DNA of 64,000 bases. Source: a virus. Shown here piece by piece: positions 7,901-15,898 of this stretch. Each line of letters opens with the position of its first letter. Position 1 is the stretch's first letter. The notes under the pieces were generated by a model. That model saw only the letters and a program-made list of their open reading frames with translations, was not told the origin of the DNA and did not search any database. The translations under genes and the position numbers were made by a program. The DNA is taken from positions 21,448-85,447 of the IMG/VR virus record IMGVR_UViG_3300029267_003703. One strand, given 5' to 3'.

Positions 7901-9099
7901 TCGTCAGCATGGGCATCCAGAGCGGGGACATCATCCGCATCGACAGGATGGACGTTCCGGTGTCCGGCCCGCTCACTGACCCGGTCCTGGCAATTGCGGA
8001 CAAGACTCTCGTCTTTTCTGTGGACGGTCACGCCGACGTGACCATCACGCTCCTGCAAACGGACAACCTGGGCAACATCGGGCGGCAGGAGCTCGCCGAC
8101 CAGATCAACTCGGCCCTCGGCGTGCCCGCGGTAATCATCGACAGCGCCAATCGCCTGACCCTGTCCGGGGACGTACCTGTGGTCCTGCGGTTCGACGACG
8201 ACACGGCCAACTCCGGCATCTACGCCATCCCAGGCATGCAGGCCATCGTCACCGAGGACACCAGCAACACCTCGGACATGTTCGGGGACTACCTCATCCT
8301 TCGGGTGGTGGATGAGCAGACCCTCAGGTTCAGGGCTATTCAGGGGCCGGCCGGCATCGTCACCACCTCTCCCTTCCAACACTACTCGATCGTTCGGCCG
8401 GGCGCGCAGCGCATCACCAGCACGCAGATGCAGCAGAACGAAGGTCCGGCGGGCCTGTACTACGCTGACGTGGAGATGGCGTCCAACGGCACGGGCGACT
8501 TGTACAACGTCGAGGCGGGCCTCGAGATGCAGATCGAGGGCTACTACACGTACGGCTACTACTTGAGCACGAACAACGAGGTTCTCACGTTCTCGGACGC
8601 TGAGGAGCCGGTCATGACGCTGCCCCCGGTCTACTTCCCCGTGGGCACTTCCGATGACCTGCGCAACGCCGTCAGGATCATCTTCCAGAACTTGCAGGTC
8701 AACTACCAGACGCAGAGCTTGGTGAGCGACGCTCAGAGCTACACCATGAGCGAGATCGAGCGCGACGTTTGCCAGAACCCGCTGGTCAAGCACCTGATCC
8801 CGCACTTCGTACGTCTGGACCTGGTCTACGAAGGCGGGTCGAAGGCGTCTGTGCTGCTGCCGGACGTCGAGGCGTACATTCGCAACACCTACCCCAACCA
8901 GCCCCTCGAGGCCACGGGCGTCCAGAAGCTGGCGCAGAACAGGGGCGCCACGTCGGTGGAGGGGCCGCTCGACCTCATCGCGGTGGTACACCGCACCGAC
9001 CGGACGGTGTGGTTGGACTGGTCGCAGAATCGGGTCAGCACCGGCCGCCTCTCTGCCTTCATCCCCGACGTTCTGAACCTCGAGCGCAGAAGCGCCTAG
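4933..9099 (+). CDS. Baseplate J/gp6-like protein, very large
   Basis: A 1388-residue protein. The first 250 residues carry the signature of baseplate J/gp6 proteins: SPGSPIDVEVIQPL, then a helical segment, a beta region with GELAVGKVRVRYGSPRGV, and AEAPGTAYNIGPGEI, which marks the J-like fold. Such proteins form the ring linking baseplate wedges. At about twice the usual length (J is near 300 and T4 gp6 near 660 residues) it carries long beta-rich insertions (residues about 300-1150) of unknown role before a conserved-looking C-terminal part. It starts at ATG after GAGGTAGG, 7 bases behind the gp25-like gene. Its stop shares the bases CTAG with the converging zinc-ribbon gene. Confidence 0.75.
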   Translation: MALRDYEAFLRERLQIWDPNVDVSPGSPIDVEVIQPLLGRIGNDPFSSNLPLFIRERLAQEWPNMNTSEGSALVDLLVKGSELIFDPVVRETNRIALSQSLKDPELLTTEEADALAANTFSNRTRGELAVGKVRVRYGSPRGVNVSPTDYFLSKTGLLFYATSKQTITSQEMLLNQEGNEYFFDVNAIAEAPGTAYNIGPGEISRAPTLQGASSVTNKTKFGGGLDSEGALEFITRTDQELSHRSMGVLRGIIHKLTEEFGGITRINVVGFNDPEMQRDIVKGGGLGPIVTSGENAYSFPDGLNGATTRRIRVTDPVDFRLLIGSPNLEVEDYVLTVHGAFAAPPSIQDLDITRVINDRTLEVRQSLFVTGPDAHPWGLRKKSITLSSIPGGIVFPDGANGEVNIEDNEIHIGGLTDIYIKGSSFEDGSLVLDAVTDDQPIAAGTQAFIPNTAGVGQRTVVLQTYTSVGPPTQTGELYYIRDTDPVYNLFRGTINLGWVFQVTEPSSVAGFYRIVAVEHVTDPLDIHYGRARLTLDADAGNGSGVQVNDVVWKIQDDVDVELAEPKETKISGNDLQTGVGSDLVSTATGHNFDALGVAVDDILRIYDGPDAGDYKIIAVPAPFTLVQLASPLITTKTGLKYTIFRPNAAGGMNMPLIRVQTIDVLDSNQQPTGSTVPFGAPVYAETKSFSNALRGKKVEIQDGTLGIVGRAFPTSLSPAPNLDNTGVEGKALHIRWQVQGTLDKDPLIRFTDVPMPAVGPVSLQEVVDAINTHMSNPAIAGVAPAYIVSENRLGIAPVAPYTEVDSSTGGPLLSCYENLFGTGVRWREPLTSRDVRSDEFLTRYYPNLGWIDDRLGIDKRTDVVDVLNGYQVGSYPIMRDPWILTQVADPESGLIVDTDLNPESDRRVRVGARSIGYGRFYFLEPVTIEFNQDTEGTVSLDDGTILTFRPDPLISAVRIPAPPSSIEPKDGFVTAYVLPDGTFNSPNAEFVSMGIQSGDIIRIDRMDVPVSGPLTDPVLAIADKTLVFSVDGHADVTITLLQTDNLGNIGRQELADQINSALGVPAVIIDSANRLTLSGDVPVVLRFDDDTANSGIYAIPGMQAIVTEDTSNTSDMFGDYLILRVVDEQTLRFRAIQGPAGIVTTSPFQHYSIVRPGAQRITSTQMQQNEGPAGLYYADVEMASNGTGDLYNVEAGLEMQIEGYYTYGYYLSTNNEVLTFSDAEEPVMTLPPVYFPVGTSDDLRNAVRIIFQNLQVNYQTQSLVSDAQSYTMSEIERDVCQNPLVKHLIPHFVRLDLVYEGGSKASVLLPDVEAYIRNTYPNQPLEATGVQKLAQNRGATSVEGPLDLIAVVHRTDRTVWLDWSQNRVSTGRLSAFIPDVLNLERRSA

Positions 9100-9404
9100 C
9101 TTCCGATGATCGGGATGTCAGGCGGAACCCGTGCGGGGTTCCCCCGCTCTACCTCCAGGCCAGAGTGGGGGTCGAACAAGTTCCCGCACGAGCCGCACCT
9201 CAGTACCGCCCGCGGCACGAGCGTGCCCTGTCCGAAGATGTGCTCTTTGGACAGGAACTCCTTGTGTCGTTTGCCTCCGCAGCGGGGGCACGTCTCGTAC
9301 TGCCGGTACAGGGCTTCGTACTTCCGGTTCTCTCCGGACAGATCGTCCTCATACCCTTCAATTGCCTTGCGAACCTGCTCTGGGGTCAGGGTGACACACG
9401 TCAT
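9096..9404 (-). CDS. Zinc-ribbon protein, reversed inside the tail operon
   Basis: A 102-residue protein with two Cys pairs (CPRCGGKRH near residue 39 and CGSCG near residue 70), making a typical zinc ribbon, and a helical N-terminus (TPEQVRKAIEGYEDDL). It is the only minus-strand gene within 25 kb of plus-strand virion genes. No Shine-Dalgarno precedes its ATG. A TATACC box on its strand lies 8 bases upstream, overlapping the -10 box of the rightward promoter. Regulatory or nucleic-acid-binding function is possible but not shown. Confidence 0.7.
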   Translation of the reverse strand: MTCVTLTPEQVRKAIEGYEDDLSGENRKYEALYRQYETCPRCGGKRHKEFLSKEHIFGQGTLVPRAVLRCGSCGNLFDPHSGLEVERGNPARVPPDIPIIGS

Positions 9405-9420
9405 TGGCCGATGGTATAAC
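9391..9420 (+). promoter_or_regulatory. Strong sigma70-like promoter
   Basis: GTGACA (9391-9396), an 18-base spacer and TATAAC (9415-9420) preceded by TGG: five of six matches in each box plus an extended -10. It drives the gene at 9440 (ribosome site TAGGAG) and overlaps the start of the divergent zinc-ribbon gene, so the two could influence each other. Confidence 0.6.
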
Positions 9421-9439
9421 GGGGGGCGTAGGAGTCAAC

Positions 9440-10342
9440 ATGGCCTGGAGTGCTGCTTTTCGAATTGACCAAGTCGGGGGAGCTGGTCCAGCGCCCGGCC
9501 CGGACCTTGCCAGGACAGACCTTTGGCAGGTCCATAGGGTAGACCTGACTCCCACCATGGCCCCGCCGGGGGCCATCTACGAGTGGTCCTTCGTCTCCCG
9601 GCCGCCCGGGTCAACGGCGGAGTTTTTGGACCCCGGCACCGGCCTGCCGAACCCAAACCACGCCACCCCCTACTTCGTCCCCGACGTGTGGGGGACGTTC
9701 CTCGTACGCCTGGTACTGAATCAGGGCTCCATTCCGGAGAACGTTCTCGTTGCGGCCGTCAAGTTCAATCACGACGGGCGCGTCATGCAGTGCGGCTGGC
9801 GCTACCCGGGCTTCGGTGAGCAGCAGGACTACGCCAGCGATCCTCGAGGGTGGGCCACGGCGGTCGAGAACATCTTCGACAGCATCTGCGCTTCGCTGTC
9901 TGTTTTCATCGAGGTCGGGGGGACCAGCGCTGCCAGCGCAGGGCTTCGTGAAGCCGATCTATCTTCCAAGGACCAGAAGAGGACCAGATACCGCTCGATC
10001 GACCACACCGACACCGAGCTCGCTACTCTGGCCTCGGAAGTCATCGACAAGAAGAACTATCTTGGCGGCGTCCTGGCTCTTCTACGATACGACGATGGAG
10101 GGGACGTTTATCGACTGGCGTTCCTGGATCCGGTAACAGAGTCGATAGTTACCCACTGGTCGATGGAGGACTTGTGCTCCAGCGAGCTCACCGGGCCCAT
10201 CCCGTACGCCTTGGCAGTTCGCGGCCATTACGTGGCCGTTGTTTGCGACCAGGCGGTGATCTTGTGCGATCCATCCATGGACCTCATCGTGCCGGGGTGC
10301 ATGACCAACTGGCCCCCCGTGGTCACCATCCCCGAAGTCTAG
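9440..10342 (+). CDS. Putative virion protein, 300 aa
   Basis: ATG 9440 is chosen because it follows TAGGAGTCAAC and the promoter at 9391-9420; an in-frame ATG at 9404 lies inside the promoter. The N-terminal 120 residues look like an immunoglobulin/PKD-like beta sandwich (GAIYEWSFVSRPPGSTAEF, then VWGTFLVRLVLNQ). The rest contains short beta segments. No named family recognised. Its position between baseplate and fibre genes suggests a tail component. Confidence 0.65.
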   Translation: MAWSAAFRIDQVGGAGPAPGPDLARTDLWQVHRVDLTPTMAPPGAIYEWSFVSRPPGSTAEFLDPGTGLPNPNHATPYFVPDVWGTFLVRLVLNQGSIPENVLVAAVKFNHDGRVMQCGWRYPGFGEQQDYASDPRGWATAVENIFDSICASLSVFIEVGGTSAASAGLREADLSSKDQKRTRYRSIDHTDTELATLASEVIDKKNYLGGVLALLRYDDGGDVYRLAFLDPVTESIVTHWSMEDLCSSELTGPIPYALAVRGHYVAVVCDQAVILCDPSMDLIVPGCMTNWPPVVTIPEV

Positions 10343-10351
10343 GAGGTCAAG

Positions 10352-10540
10352 ATGGCGGTCCCCTACGAAGTCATCACTTGCCCGGACCCCCCGTACACGT
10401 TCAGTCCCAACTCTCGCGCCGTCATCATCATCGAGGACGGCAAACCCCGGGTCTTCATCTCCGATCCCGACAAGGACAAGGTCTACACGGCCGAGACCTG
10501 TCTGTTGTCGGACATCACGGCCAACACAGCGGCCGTCTAG
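10352..10540 (+). CDS. Small hypothetical protein, 62 aa
   Basis: A 62-residue protein with a perfect AGGAGGTCAAG ribosome site before ATG 10352. It is beta-rich (SRAVIIIEDGKPRVFISDPD) and short, with nothing recognisable. It lies between two virion-type genes with 6-9 base gaps, so it is part of the same operon. Confidence 0.6.
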   Translation: MAVPYEVITCPDPPYTFSPNSRAVIIIEDGKPRVFISDPDKDKVYTAETCLLSDITANTAAV

Positions 10541-10546
10541 GTACTC

Positions 10547-11971
10547 ATGGCGATTCAGGCAACCACAGCATGGCAGGGAGAGGCGGGGGATCTTCCTCAA
10601 GGCATCGCGGTCGACGAGGCGGGGTACGTCTGGGTCGCCTTGAGAGGGGCCGACAAGGTGGTGAAGCTCGGGTGGGATGCCCTGTCGGCCATCCTGTCCT
10701 TCGAGGGGCAACGCCTGACGCAGCCCGGCCCCGCGGAGCTGCTGTTCGACGGAACCTACGTCTGGGCTTCGCACAGCTACGTCGACTACGAGACGCCCGG
10801 CCCCACAGTCCTGAGCGACACCGTTTCGCGCGTCTCGGCCAGTACTGACCAGGTCGTGGACGTGCTGCTCGAGCTCGAGATCTGCGACGAGGAGGCCATT
10901 CAAGTAGGAGCTGGCCCCTCGAGGATGTGCTGGGACGGCATGTACGTTTGGCTGAGCGCCAAGGCCCACATGGACATCTTCGCGCAAAGCCTAGCAGGCT
11001 CACAAGTCGTGACGATGGACGTTCCCTTGCCCATACAGATCAACCCCGTGTCGATGGAGGTGTCGACGGGAGTACCGCCGCACTTCATGGGGGAGCTCCT
11101 TGCGGTGCCGTGGGTCCCGCTTCTTTCGGGCATCGACGTGACGACCTACCCCGTCGCCTTCGATAACATGCGGGGGCTCTGGTTCTCTTTCTACCAAGAA
11201 GTGCATGTTGGGGCAGCCACGCTGCCTTCTGTTTGCGTCTTCCGGATCCCGCAGAACTGCTCTCGTGGAGAGTACGATGAGCTGGCGCTTCGGCACATGC
11301 CGGCTGGTGCCCTTCTTACTATCTCCGACCCATCTAGTTCTGGGTGCAACATCCAAACAGAAGATGCTGGCGCCGGCGTCATCGAGGCCATGCTCGGCAC
11401 CTCGGACGGTGACGTGCCAACGTGGAACGCGGCGACAGAAAAGTGGGTGCCCGGCCCTCCGGGGGCGGCCACAGACGTGCGCGTCAAGGTCACCGCGGCG
11501 GACACGACGACCGACTACCTCTTCAACAAGATCGCGGCCGGCTCGAACATCTCGCTCAACGTTCTCAACCCTGGCGCCAACGAGCAGCTCGAGATCAGTG
11601 CGGTGGGCGGCTCCGGCAGCCTCACCGGCACCTACACCAATGGGGGAGGTGTCGTCGCAGGAGACGCCGTGTACATCTCGGGTACCGATACGGTTGGTCG
11701 CGCTGACGCATCCGGCCTGTCGACGGCGCCTTGTGTAGGCTTCGCTGTGGCTGTTGGCGCGAGCGTGACGGTCCAGTATGCTGGCGAGGTAACATTGCCC
11801 AGTCCGGTTCTGGTGGCCGGGGCAGAGTACTACCTCGCCGCTTCCGCCGGGCAGATCACGACAACGGCCCCAACAGGAGCGAACAGAGTGCTGCAAAAGA
11901 TCGGGTACGCCAAGAGTTCGACGGTCCTCGTGTTGAACCCGGACAACTCGTACGCCGTTCTGGCAGCATAG
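10547..11971 (+). CDS. Tail-fibre-like protein: propeller-type N-terminus plus shared C-terminal module
   Basis: A 474-residue protein. Residues 1-250 show repeated blades of the form GIAVDEAGYVWVALRGADKV and MCWDGMYVWLSAK, reminiscent of NHL/YncE-type beta propellers. Residues about 270-474 form a beta-rich C-terminal domain that is clearly related to the C-terminus of the 12233-15820 product: both contain a GEVTxP strand, an ASAGQxTxTAPTGAN-type segment, an xxGYxxSxTxV strand and end in LAA. That suggests a common trimerisation or receptor-binding tip. The ribosome site is weak. Propeller assignment is by pattern only. Confidence 0.6.
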   Translation: MAIQATTAWQGEAGDLPQGIAVDEAGYVWVALRGADKVVKLGWDALSAILSFEGQRLTQPGPAELLFDGTYVWASHSYVDYETPGPTVLSDTVSRVSASTDQVVDVLLELEICDEEAIQVGAGPSRMCWDGMYVWLSAKAHMDIFAQSLAGSQVVTMDVPLPIQINPVSMEVSTGVPPHFMGELLAVPWVPLLSGIDVTTYPVAFDNMRGLWFSFYQEVHVGAATLPSVCVFRIPQNCSRGEYDELALRHMPAGALLTISDPSSSGCNIQTEDAGAGVIEAMLGTSDGDVPTWNAATEKWVPGPPGAATDVRVKVTAADTTTDYLFNKIAAGSNISLNVLNPGANEQLEISAVGGSGSLTGTYTNGGGVVAGDAVYISGTDTVGRADASGLSTAPCVGFAVAVGASVTVQYAGEVTLPSPVLVAGAEYYLAASAGQITTTAPTGANRVLQKIGYAKSSTVLVLNPDNSYAVLAA

Positions 11972-11984
11972 GTGGAGGAAGAGC

Positions 11985-12215
11985 ATGGCACGTTTCAAGT
12001 ATCTCGGTGAGCCGCCCCGTCCCAGTCTGGTCACTTCCTACGGCCCCTGTTTGAAGATTCGGATCCGTAAGCAGGACGGCACCGTTGAGACTTTGGAGCC
12101 TGTCTCCCCGGCGACTTCGTTCGTCATCGGGGAAGATATTGGACACGAGATCACCGACCCGCGTGTTCTGAGGCATATGAGGGCAGAGACAACCCGCTTC
12201 GAAGAGATCGTGTGA
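11985..12215 (+). CDS. Small hypothetical protein, 76 aa
   Basis: A 76-residue protein with a GGTGGAGGAAGAGC ribosome site before ATG 11985. It is beta-rich at the N-terminus (LKIRIRKQDGTVETLEPVSP) and ends in a charged helix (DPRVLRHMRAETTRFEE). The pattern resembles small tail or chaperone proteins encoded beside fibres, but no family is recognised. Confidence 0.6.
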   Translation: MARFKYLGEPPRPSLVTSYGPCLKIRIRKQDGTVETLEPVSPATSFVIGEDIGHEITDPRVLRHMRAETTRFEEIV

Positions 12216-12232
12216 GTCGGAGGTAACAAGAC

Positions 12233-15200
12233 ATGGCAGACCTGAGAGCACTCGTTATTCCCACAACCGGAGCGGGAGCGGGCAACTACGCCCACCTGCT
12301 CGACGGCGACCAGCTCCAAGTTGGAGCGGGCATCAAGGGGACCTCCGGCACCAACGTGCTGGTCATCTCCGACGCCAGTGGCAGCGGAACCATTCGCGTT
12401 CCTGCCGCACAGACCCTTGAGGTCACCAACATCGACGTCGGCGGACCGATCTACATTGGCCAGAACGGCGCCACGGCCGTGCAGGTTGGCCAAGCCGGCA
12501 TCACCATCGATGTCGGTACGCCTTCGGACGCCACGGCCACCATCAACTTGAACGGCAATGTCCTTACGCGTGGCACAGAAACCGTCGTCGGAACCAGCGA
12601 GTTCCAGGAAGATGCTACGTTCCAGGGGGATGTTACCTTCGGCGTGCAGTCGACGACGGAGACCGACACGGTCACCTTCGCCTCGCACACTCGCATCACG
12701 TCGAACATGATCTTCGGCCTCGCCAACCGCCGCATCGCAATGGAAGACGGCGCGCTCGACACGACAGCGTACCAGTTCACCGTCAGCGGCGGCGACGGCG
12801 GCGCGTACGATTCTGTCGCCCCCGGCGATGGTGGTGGGTTGGGCATCTACGGCGGTTCGGGCGGGGCGTACCCGGCAGGAACCGGTGGAGACGGCGGCAG
12901 CATCGTCATTACCGGCGGAACAGGTGGCACGGGCAGCACGCAGGGCGATGGCGGCGACGTCGAGATCAAGCCCGGCGCCGGCACCAACTACGGCAGCGTC
13001 ATCGTTGGCCACGCTACGCCCAGCGAGGCGTATCTGCTGTTCCTGAGCAGCAACGATGTTTCTCCCACGCAGGCAGACGGCCCCGGCTTCCGCATCAGCA
13101 GCTCAGGCAACATGCAGTTCTGCAACGCCGGAGGCACCTGGACCAGCTTTGCGGCGGGCGACACCCTCCCCACCGGCACCAACGATGGCGATCGTCTCGA
13201 GTACGCGTCGGGGTCTCCCGGAAGTTGGCAGGTGGTGCAGGACATCCACATGGCCAGCACCGGCGACCGCACCATCGACGTTCGAAGTGCGGCGACGGCG
13301 AGGTCTTTGACCATCGCGGCGGGCACCACCACCACGGCAGACGCGGCGGGCGCCAACCTCTACTTGATCGGTGGGGCGGCCCTTGGGACCGGCATCGGCG
13401 GCGGCGTGTCTGTTTCGGGCGCCCAAAACGGGACCGGAGGCCCGGGCGGTTTGGTGGCGATCAGCGGCGGTAACTCCACCGCCATGGACGGCGGCGACGT
13501 CACGGTTGTCGGCGGAACTGCCGCTGCTGGGGCGGGTGACGGCGGCAACCTCACCCTTGCCGGCGGCGGTACGACCGGGGGGAGTCGGGGAACCGTCTAC
13601 ACGTACGGTCCTTGGGAGCTCAAGTCCTCCTCGTCCAGCGTGTACGCTGTGGTCAATCTTCAGTGCACCAATGTCACCAACAGCGCTGACGGCTACACCA
13701 CCGGTACCCGCTTCCTCGACAACGTCGGCATGATCTGGGCGTACAAGGGCGACGGCTACCTCATCACGCAAGAGAACGCGGACGCAGCTTCTGTCGGCGG
13801 TCCGATGACCCTTCAGGGCGGCCGTGGAACGGGCGCCGGCGGCGGCGCGTTGAATCTGTACGGCGGCAACGCCGAAACCACTGGCGCCGGCGGCACCGTC
13901 ACTATCACAGGCGGTGCCGGAGGTGCGACATCGGGCAACGGTGGTTCGGTAGCTGTGAACGCCGGAACAACCACTACCTCCGGTGCGGGCGGAAACATCA
14001 CCCTCACAGCGAGCTCGGCTGCTACTAGCGGGCTCGGGGGCAACATCACGGGAACCGCCGGTAACAGTGCTGGTGCCGGCGGTGCCGGTGGGCACGTCAA
14101 CTTCGACGCCGGCCAAGGTACCGGCACGGGCGATGGCGGTTACGTCAGGATTCGTGCTTCGAAGGGTGGTGCGGGCGGCAATGGCGGCGACGCCACGGTC
14201 CAGGCCGGCGATGGAGGCACCTCGACTGGCGACGGCGGTGACGTGTTCCTGATCCCGGGAGTCGGAGACGGGGATGGTGTTGCTGGCAAAGCTATCGTCG
14301 GCAGCGCGTCCATGGACCAGTCGCATCTGTTGTTCTGGACCACGGATGGCCTTCCCGACACCACGGATGGACCCGGCATCCGGTATAACGCCGACACCGA
14401 CGCGATGGAGTACAACGATGCGTCGGTAGCGGATTGGACTCCCTTCGCAGGTGGTGGTGGTGGATTCGTCAACGCAGGTAGCGACGATTATCAAATCCTG
14501 TACTGGGATGAGTCGGGTGATCAGGAGTGGAAGCCCACCAGTGAGCTTCAACTCCCGAATGGGGACAATCGTGGCATCTACATCGAAGCCGATTCCACGG
14601 CGCGCACGTTGACTGTGGCGGGTTCTTCTGGTCTCGCTGCCACGAACAGTGGTGGCGACCTCGCTCTCATCGGCGGTCCCGGCAAGACGACCGGAACGGG
14701 CGGCAGCGTGCGAATCGCTGGCGGATACACCGGTTCTGGCGGAACCATGGGCGACGTCTACCTTGACGGCGGCTACTTCGACGGAGTCTACGGAAACATC
14801 TACGTCGGCAGCCTCAACACAGGCGGCACTTCGGAAGTGTTGCAGTTCGGCGCTTCCGGGGGCAACCAATTGCAGATCGACTTCACCAACAATGGCAACA
14901 GCCGGGTGATCAGTTCCATCACGTTCGACCCGTCTTCTGACCGTGAGGTCAACATGGCAGCCGCCGCAGGCAAGGGCGCCACGCTTAGCCTGGTCGGCCA
15001 GGACAGCACGGACAACGATGGCGGCGACGTTCAGGTTCTTGCCGGAGCCGCCAGCCCTGGTGCGGGCAGCGGCGGCAGCGTCTTGATACGAGCGGGCGAA
15101 GCCAACGCTGGAACTGGCGGCTCTGTCACCGTCAATGCCGGATCCGGGATCCTTGCCGGCGGCAATGTGATCATCGGCGCGGGCGACACGGCAAACGTGT

Positions 15201-15820
15201 ATCTCGAGGGCAGTACTGACGGCATCCGCTACGACACGTCGACTCACAAGCTGTACGCCATCGGTTCGGGCGTTATCAACCTCGTCACGACCAATGACAC
15301 GGAGCTCGAGTTCAACGGCGTTGCCGTTCCTCACGACGCCAACATCACGGGCGCCAACTTCGCCAAGCTGTTCGACGGCTCCGACCTCACAGGCCTCGGA
15401 CTCCACACCCATGGTGGAACGGGGACCGGCGGTGAGTTCACGGCCACGGCCAACGAGGGCGCCGTTGTCGGCGTCGCCTATGACAGCACAGACGCTGGGG
15501 CGTTCAACGTCGACATCGGCGCCAACTTGGGCGTCGACACCACCCCGTACCCCATCGGCTTCGCGGTTGCCGCCTCCACGGCCGGCAACCCCGTTCGCCT
15601 GGTGAACTCGGGTGAGGTCACCGTTCCGGGAACCCAGTTCACGGGCGGGGCTCCCACGGCAGCGGACGTCGGCAAGCCGGTGTACGCTTCCGCCACGGCC
15701 GGTCAGGTCACGTTGACTGCCCCCACGGGCGCAAACATCTACCGCACGAGGGTCGGTTACCTGACCTCCCCCACCACGGTCGCCATCAACATCGGCGACC
15801 CGGTCTTCCTTGCTGCGTAA
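12233..15820 (+). CDS. Glycine-rich repetitive tail fibre, 1195 aa
   Basis: Residues about 180-300, 360-460, 520-680 and 800-980 consist of irregular repeats of the type GGDGGSVxIxGGxxxxTGxG, spaced near 15-20 residues. They would form a beta-solenoid or polyglycine-II bundle. Between them are two copies of a module near residues 268 and 697 (LLFxxxx..DGPGxR..., then a Trp and FAAGD/FAGGG) also found in the next gene. The C-terminal 130 residues match the C-terminus of the 10547-11971 product. This points to a trimeric receptor-binding fibre. Start ATG 12233 follows CGGAGGTAACAAGAC. No chaperone domain is present, so folding may depend on neighbouring small genes. Confidence 0.7.
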   Translation: MADLRALVIPTTGAGAGNYAHLLDGDQLQVGAGIKGTSGTNVLVISDASGSGTIRVPAAQTLEVTNIDVGGPIYIGQNGATAVQVGQAGITIDVGTPSDATATINLNGNVLTRGTETVVGTSEFQEDATFQGDVTFGVQSTTETDTVTFASHTRITSNMIFGLANRRIAMEDGALDTTAYQFTVSGGDGGAYDSVAPGDGGGLGIYGGSGGAYPAGTGGDGGSIVITGGTGGTGSTQGDGGDVEIKPGAGTNYGSVIVGHATPSEAYLLFLSSNDVSPTQADGPGFRISSSGNMQFCNAGGTWTSFAAGDTLPTGTNDGDRLEYASGSPGSWQVVQDIHMASTGDRTIDVRSAATARSLTIAAGTTTTADAAGANLYLIGGAALGTGIGGGVSVSGAQNGTGGPGGLVAISGGNSTAMDGGDVTVVGGTAAAGAGDGGNLTLAGGGTTGGSRGTVYTYGPWELKSSSSSVYAVVNLQCTNVTNSADGYTTGTRFLDNVGMIWAYKGDGYLITQENADAASVGGPMTLQGGRGTGAGGGALNLYGGNAETTGAGGTVTITGGAGGATSGNGGSVAVNAGTTTTSGAGGNITLTASSAATSGLGGNITGTAGNSAGAGGAGGHVNFDAGQGTGTGDGGYVRIRASKGGAGGNGGDATVQAGDGGTSTGDGGDVFLIPGVGDGDGVAGKAIVGSASMDQSHLLFWTTDGLPDTTDGPGIRYNADTDAMEYNDASVADWTPFAGGGGGFVNAGSDDYQILYWDESGDQEWKPTSELQLPNGDNRGIYIEADSTARTLTVAGSSGLAATNSGGDLALIGGPGKTTGTGGSVRIAGGYTGSGGTMGDVYLDGGYFDGVYGNIYVGSLNTGGTSEVLQFGASGGNQLQIDFTNNGNSRVISSITFDPSSDREVNMAAAAGKGATLSLVGQDSTDNDGGDVQVLAGAASPGAGSGGSVLIRAGEANAGTGGSVTVNAGSGILAGGNVIIGAGDTANVYLEGSTDGIRYDTSTHKLYAIGSGVINLVTTNDTELEFNGVAVPHDANITGANFAKLFDGSDLTGLGLHTHGGTGTGGEFTATANEGAVVGVAYDSTDAGAFNVDIGANLGVDTTPYPIGFAVAASTAGNPVRLVNSGEVTVPGTQFTGGAPTAADVGKPVYASATAGQVTLTAPTGANIYRTRVGYLTSPTTVAINIGDPVFLAA

Positions 15821-15835
15821 GTAGCGGGCTGACCT

Positions 15836-15865
15836 GGGCGGCGGGGTGTGACAGCTCCGCCGCCC
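15836..15865 (+). terminator. GC-rich hairpin between two fibre genes
   Basis: A perfect 9-bp stem GGGCGGCGG (15836-15844) pairs with CCGCCGCCC (15857-15865) around a 12-base loop. No U-tract follows, so it may be an attenuator, an RNA-stability element or a Rho-type pause rather than a classical terminator. It fills most of the 78-base gap. Confidence 0.45.
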
Positions 15866-15898
15866 GCCACGTCTTCGGACGAGTAGGAGATAGAGAAG

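Noticed and set aside
4867-8991. Long minus-strand frames (722 and 636 codons) opposite the baseplate J-like gene
   Set aside because: No domain, no ribosome site, and antisense-type Val/Arg/Asp/His composition.
12780-15200. Possible CRISPR-like or tandem DNA repeats in the glycine-rich fibre gene
   Set aside because: Repeats are protein-coding and irregular in length and sequence; there are no constant repeats with unique spacers.
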